DNA from: Cytophagales bacterium
GTDB lineage: Bacteria > Bacteroidota > Bacteroidia > Cytophagales > Cyclobacteriaceae
Length of the DNA: 37,123 nt
Direction: 5' to 3'
Assembly: GCA_003500135.1 (NCBI GenBank)
Contig: DNTA01000244.1
Location: 1 to 37,123, forward strand
Shown: positions 33,307-37,123 of the stretch, piece by piece
Layout: each line of letters begins with the position of its first letter
Numbering within the stretch: the stretch's first letter is position 1
Program-made: the position numbers and the translations under genes
Notes under the pieces: generated by a model
Databases searched by the model: none
What the model saw: the letters and a program-made list of their open reading frames with translations, nothing else
Told to the model about the DNA's origin: nothing

Positions 33307-33978
33307 CTATGCGAAAAAGTAAAAATATACCGGCATGGTTGCAAAACCCAAAACCAGAATGATCGAAAACCATGCAGTAACTTGCTTGGCTGTTTTTTGG
33401 GGATTCAATCCGAAAGTCTGGAACGCACTTTGAAATCCATGCACCAGGTGCAGGGCTAAAGCTACCAGTCCAACCAGATATGCCACCAAACTAAATGTGC
33501 TTTTAAATTGTTCAGCAACCAATGCATATAAATCTCTGTTGCCATTGGCATCTATTTCAAATTCCAACCCTCCGAATTTGTAGTAGTACCAAAAATCTTT
33601 GAGATGCATGAAAATGAAAGCAAACACTAAAATGCCCAGCAATGCCATGCTTCTTGATATCCAACTACTGTTTTCATTGGCATTCGATACTTTGTATCGC
33701 TCAGAACCCCTCGCCTTACGGTTAACGAACCATAAGTAAATGGCAATAACAGCATGAGCCAAAATACTGAAGTAAAGCAGGTATGAAACCGTTTTGATCA
33801 AGGGGTTAGACGTCATAAATACGGCATAAGCATTAAATGCCAGTCCGTCATCACCTTTGAACAATTGCAAATTTCCAATCAGATGTATAATCAGAAAGGA
33901 AATCAGGAACAAGCCGGTAGCTGCTACAAGAAGCTTCCGACCTATAGTACTCGTAAATGTTTGTGAAACCCAACTCAT
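33307..33978 (-). CDS. sdhC: Succinate dehydrogenase cytochrome b subunit (b558-type)
   Basis: Membrane anchor of complex II (223 residues, five predicted transmembrane helices). Histidines that can ligate the two hemes are seen in HLIGNLQL (first helix), the AHAVIAIY helix, FMHLKDFWYYYKFG and LHLVHGFQ near the end. It has the quinone-binding single-subunit form used with B-type complexes, which need no sdhD; none is present here. It is the first gene of the operon, with a good promoter 37-44 bp upstream. Confidence 0.95.
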   Translation of the reverse strand: MSWVSQTFTSTIGRKLLVAATGLFLISFLIIHLIGNLQLFKGDDGLAFNAYAVFMTSNPLIKTVSYLLYFSILAHAVIAIYLWFVNRKARGSERYKVSNANENSSWISRSMALLGILVFAFIFMHLKDFWYYYKFGGLEFEIDANGNRDLYALVAEQFKSTFSLVAYLVGLVALALHLVHGFQSAFQTFGLNPQKTAKQVTAWFSIILVLGFATMPVYFYFFA

Positions 33979-34014
33979 ATTTTAATTTTCATTTGATATT
34001 TAAACAGTTAAGCA

Positions 34015-34047
34015 CAAATTTAACCCGCGCTTTATTACCGAACAAAA
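34015..34047 (-). promoter_or_regulatory. sdhCAB operon promoter
   Basis: On the minus strand TTTTG (34043-34047), 20 bp, then TAAATTTG (34015-34022), a full match to the Bacteroidota -33/-7 consensus with ideal spacing. Transcription would start about 30 bp upstream of the sdhC ATG. Confidence 0.75.
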
Positions 34048-34118
34048 GATAAAAATCAGGTTTTACTATTTTAATTGATTCTAAATTACAAAATGTCATT
34101 TATTAACTTTTCTATACA

Positions 34119-34151
34119 TTTCGGTAACCTCGTGTGCAAAAAATATGTTTG
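34119..34151 (+). promoter_or_regulatory. Probable promoter of the large secreted protein gene
   Basis: TTTCG (34119-34123), 20 bp, then TATGTTTG (34144-34151), a perfect TAnnTTTG box with the same TTTCG variant of the -33 box as upstream of the SulP gene. The leader would be about 48 bp. Confidence 0.6.
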
Positions 34152-34205
34152 GTTATATATCAAAAGCCTTTTAACTTGATGGTCCAATTTTGAAGTAACG
34201 CTATA

Positions 34206-37070
34206 ATGAAGTCCATATATAAATTTCTAGCCCCTCTGGTGCTTATTTGCTTTAGCATAATTAACCCTGCGAGTGCCACGCACATTCGTGCCGGACAAAT
34301 TACTGCTGAGGTGGTATCCTGTCAAAACCTGGAATACAGGTTTACCATAACTGGTTACACGGATACCGGATCGGACGTTCAATTTGGTGGTGGAACTATT
34401 AGTTTTGGTGATGGTACAGTAGTAGAGCTGAACCCGGATGATGTAGATGAAAAAATTGAATTAGAAGATCAGGTGGCTATCAACCTGATTTTTCTTTCCC
34501 ACACCTTTCCGGGACCAGGAACTTATACCATACGATATCTCGAACCCAACCGGAACGCAGACATTGTTAACATGGACAATTCTGTTAATACTCCTTTTTA
34601 TATTGAGACGCAAATCGTTGTGGGCGATCCCCTTATTGGATGTAACTCTACCCCTCAACTGCTCAACCCTCCGGTAGACCAGGCTTGTACTGGTGTAGCG
34701 TTTTTTCACAATGCCGGCGCTGTTGATCCCGATGGTGATAGCTTATCCTATGAATTTGTAGTGCCCAAGCAAGACTTCAATTTTCCGGTAACCAACTACA
34801 TTTATCCTGATGTACACGACAGAGCCGCATTTAATGCTTTAAATGAAGACCAATCGGGCCCCGCTACATTTGATATTGATCCGATTACCGGTGATGTTAC
34901 CTGGGATGCCCCGGGTGGTGAAGGGGAATATAACTTTGCTTTTATCGTAACGGAATGGAGAAATATCCAGGGTGAGTGGATACCAATTGGTTATGTCACC
35001 CGGGATATGCAGATTCTGGTTTCGGAGTGTGAAAATAACCGGCCAGAAATCCTTCCTCCGCCCGATACCTGTGTGGAAGCCGGTACAACGCTCGAAGTAG
35101 AAATTACTGCCGAAGACCCCGATGGTGACCCTATGGTGATTACTATGTTTGGTGAGCCTTTCTCAGAATTTATCCCAAATCCCGCAACCTATTTCCCTAG
35201 AACTGACCCTCCTACTATCATTCCAAACCCGGCGGTTTCTACTTTCTTCTGGGAAACCATTTGTGAGCATGTCAAATCCAGGCCCTACCAGGTAAGGATA
35301 AAAGCGCAGGACTTCCCTCCTTCCGACAGAGGCCCGAAACTGGCCGATTTCGCTACCTGGCTGATCACCGTGGTTGGTCCGGCACCCGAAGGGCTGGTGG
35401 GATCGCAAGGTTCCGGAAATGAAATCAACCTTTCATGGGACGATTACACCTGTACCAATGCCACTTCTATGCAAGTCTGGCGCAGGGTAGGGAGCAACAA
35501 CTTCACTCCCGACAACTGTGAAATTGGTATGCCCGATAATGCAGGGTATGAACTGATTGACATTGTCGATATTGATCAAATCAATTATCTGGATGACGAC
35601 TTTGGTGAAGGTTTACAGTGGGGCGCCACATATTGCTATCGTCTGGTGGCAGTATTTCCCGAACCTGGTGGCGGTGAGAGTTATGTTTCCGAAGAAGTAT
35701 GCGTGGAGCTGGCCCAACTAAGCCCGGCTATGACCAAAGTGGATATAGATGTAACCGATAGCAATAATGGCGTGGTCGAACTAGAGTGGGTTTCTCCATT
35801 TGATCAGGACGAATTGGTGCATCCCAGACCCTACCGGTATGAATTGTATCGCGCTCCCGGATTTGAAGGCGGTACGTATACCAGAATTGATGGTGGGGTA
35901 CTGGTTAATGATGACACAACATTTACTGATAACAGTGCCGGTTTAGATACTGAAAATGATGTTTATAATTACTTTGTTATCGCCATAGATGCCAACAATA
36001 CCGTGATTGATTCCGCCAAATCGGCCTCTACTGTCAGGCTTGAAGCCGAATCCATAACCGGTGCCATTCAGCTTAACTGGGCCGCCGATGTGCCGTGGTC
36101 TAACCAGGTGCAGGATTTTCCTTATCACCTGATCTTCAGAAATAATGTAGGCAATAACCCTGATCAGTTGGTATTAGTTGATAGTGTAAATGTTCTCAAT
36201 GAAGGGTTCAGTTATTTGGATGACGGGCACTCAACGGGTGAAAACGGGTTAGATGAGAACCTTGAGTACTGCTATTTTGTGACCACAAGGGGCGCTTATG
36301 GTAGTGACGAAATACCGGAACCCCTTATCAACAGGTCACAAATCATCTGTGCCCAACCCAATGACAGTGTGCCGCCCTGTACTCCAGGTGATCTTGAAGT
36401 TCTTAACCTGAACCTGGATGGGTTCTGTGAAGAATTTTTAAAAGACAAGCCCTGTGATTTTGACGACTTTTTTAATGATTTGACCTGGAGTGTGAATACA
36501 TCACTGGATAGCTGTGACGATATCCGGAGTTACAACATTTATTTCTCACCCACCGGACAAGAAGGGGATTTTTCACTGATCGCTAATGTGGAAGATACAT
36601 TCTTCACACATGAGGATATCCCTTCTTTTAAAGGGTGTTACAAAATCACTTCGGTAGACCGGTCAGGAAATGAAAGTGGCTTTTCCGAAACTGTTTGTAA
36701 TGATAATTGCCCGCAGTATCAATTGCCCAATGTTTTCTCACCAAACGACGATGGCTTCAACGATACGTTCAGGGCTTTTGGCGAACAGCAGATTGGCAAT
36801 GGTGTGACCGATGAAAACCGGTTCGAGCTTTGCCCCAGGTTTGTTGAAAAAGTCGAATTCACCGTGGTGAACCGATGGGGCAAAACTGTATTTGAATACG
36901 TTTCAGACGGTGGGGAAAACACCATATATATCGACTGGGATGGAAAAACGAATGAAGGAAGACTGCTGTCCTCCGGTTATTACTTCTACTCCGCTAAAGT
37001 AACCGTAGATGTGCTTGACCCATCACAAACGCAGATGGAACTCAAAGGATGGGTAAGAATTGTTTATTGA
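34206..37070 (+). CDS. Large secreted protein with PKD/Fn3-like domains and type B T9SS sorting domain
   Basis: A 954-residue surface or secreted protein. The signal peptide ends in ASATH (about residue 24). An N-terminal beta-sandwich follows, with PKD-like FGDGTVVEL near 65. Two 'DPDGD' Ca-binding-like segments (VDPDGDSLSYEF near 173; EDPDGDPMVITMFG near 303) mark cadherin- or Ig-like domains. Several fibronectin type III-like modules cover about 395-830 (repeated 'INLSWDDY', 'VELEWVSP', 'IQLNWAAD' strands). The final 116 residues from LPNVFSPNDDGFNDTFRAFG onward form the gliding-motility-associated C-terminal domain (CHU_C, type B sorting signal), which directs type IX secretion. Cysteines are abundant, suggesting disulfides. 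It may be an adhesin; no enzymatic motif was seen. Confidence 0.9.
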   Translation: MKSIYKFLAPLVLICFSIINPASATHIRAGQITAEVVSCQNLEYRFTITGYTDTGSDVQFGGGTISFGDGTVVELNPDDVDEKIELEDQVAINLIFLSHTFPGPGTYTIRYLEPNRNADIVNMDNSVNTPFYIETQIVVGDPLIGCNSTPQLLNPPVDQACTGVAFFHNAGAVDPDGDSLSYEFVVPKQDFNFPVTNYIYPDVHDRAAFNALNEDQSGPATFDIDPITGDVTWDAPGGEGEYNFAFIVTEWRNIQGEWIPIGYVTRDMQILVSECENNRPEILPPPDTCVEAGTTLEVEITAEDPDGDPMVITMFGEPFSEFIPNPATYFPRTDPPTIIPNPAVSTFFWETICEHVKSRPYQVRIKAQDFPPSDRGPKLADFATWLITVVGPAPEGLVGSQGSGNEINLSWDDYTCTNATSMQVWRRVGSNNFTPDNCEIGMPDNAGYELIDIVDIDQINYLDDDFGEGLQWGATYCYRLVAVFPEPGGGESYVSEEVCVELAQLSPAMTKVDIDVTDSNNGVVELEWVSPFDQDELVHPRPYRYELYRAPGFEGGTYTRIDGGVLVNDDTTFTDNSAGLDTENDVYNYFVIAIDANNTVIDSAKSASTVRLEAESITGAIQLNWAADVPWSNQVQDFPYHLIFRNNVGNNPDQLVLVDSVNVLNEGFSYLDDGHSTGENGLDENLEYCYFVTTRGAYGSDEIPEPLINRSQIICAQPNDSVPPCTPGDLEVLNLNLDGFCEEFLKDKPCDFDDFFNDLTWSVNTSLDSCDDIRSYNIYFSPTGQEGDFSLIANVEDTFFTHEDIPSFKGCYKITSVDRSGNESGFSETVCNDNCPQYQLPNVFSPNDDGFNDTFRAFGEQQIGNGVTDENRFELCPRFVEKVEFTVVNRWGKTVFEYVSDGGENTIYIDWDGKTNEGRLLSSGYYFYSAKVTVDVLDPSQTQMELKGWVRIVY

Positions 37071-37123
37071 GATATTCTTAAACCCGGTATCTTGAGAAAA
37101 ATAAGATATTAAAAGGACAGTGT

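Overview
The window is a stretch of ordinary bacterial chromosome from a Bacteroidota, most likely a Cytophagales-type gliding marine or soil bacterium. This assignment is inferred from four things. There are two proteins with type IX secretion C-terminal domains (a GH31 glucosidase and a gliding-motility-type giant adhesin). Several promoters fit the Bacteroidota pattern (TAnnTTTG about 7 bases before transcription starts, with a TTG/TTTG-like box near -33). The succinate dehydrogenase has one cytochrome b subunit (CAB order). A TonB-dependent receptor carries an N-terminal carboxypeptidase-regulatory-like domain. Shine-Dalgarno sequences are mostly absent, with one clear exception at 10552-10560. 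No rRNA, tRNA, CRISPR array, prophage or insertion sequence was seen.

Layout. 1-3433: minus-strand housekeeping cluster lepA, folD, then queE (cut by the window edge). Between folD and queE sits a small four-helix-bundle (S23/IVP-like) gene bracketed by inverted arrays of a 7-bp repeat, 15 copies on one side and 4 on the other. 3434-4043: a gene-poor gap with a perfect palindrome built from the same heptamer word, a probable gene remnant and a terminator. 4044-8536: minus-strand singletons (DUF302 protein, PlsC-type acyltransferase, SulP transporter with an in-frame TGA near its C-terminus, class C beta-lactamase-like serine hydrolase). 8674-10548: a double retropepsin-like/PDZ protein and a miniature FtsX-like membrane protein. 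10815-13754: a SNF2-family helicase. 13885-17365: a lipoprotein and a divergent TonB-dependent receptor.

17418-25668: a four-gene minus-strand operon (DUF1295 membrane protein, TolC-like, membrane fusion protein, RND pump) divergent, by only 39 bp, from a plus-strand pair (sulfotransferase, START-domain protein). Together these suggest a lipid or small-molecule modification and export locus; that is inference. 25753-28908: secreted GH31 glucosidase with PA14 and sorting domains. 29238-30395: THUMP-domain RNA methyltransferase. 30547-33978: sdhCAB operon between a clear promoter and a clear terminator. 34206-37070: large secreted multidomain protein with a type B sorting domain.

The strongest candidate for something undescribed is the element at about 171-746. 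It is a small S23-like four-helix-bundle gene whose transcript would be flanked by complementary heptamer arrays able to pair around it, recalling the architecture of S23-encoding intervening sequences in 23S rRNA but here placed between two protein genes. The second is the SulP TGA, after which the frame stays open and protein-like for 40 codons.
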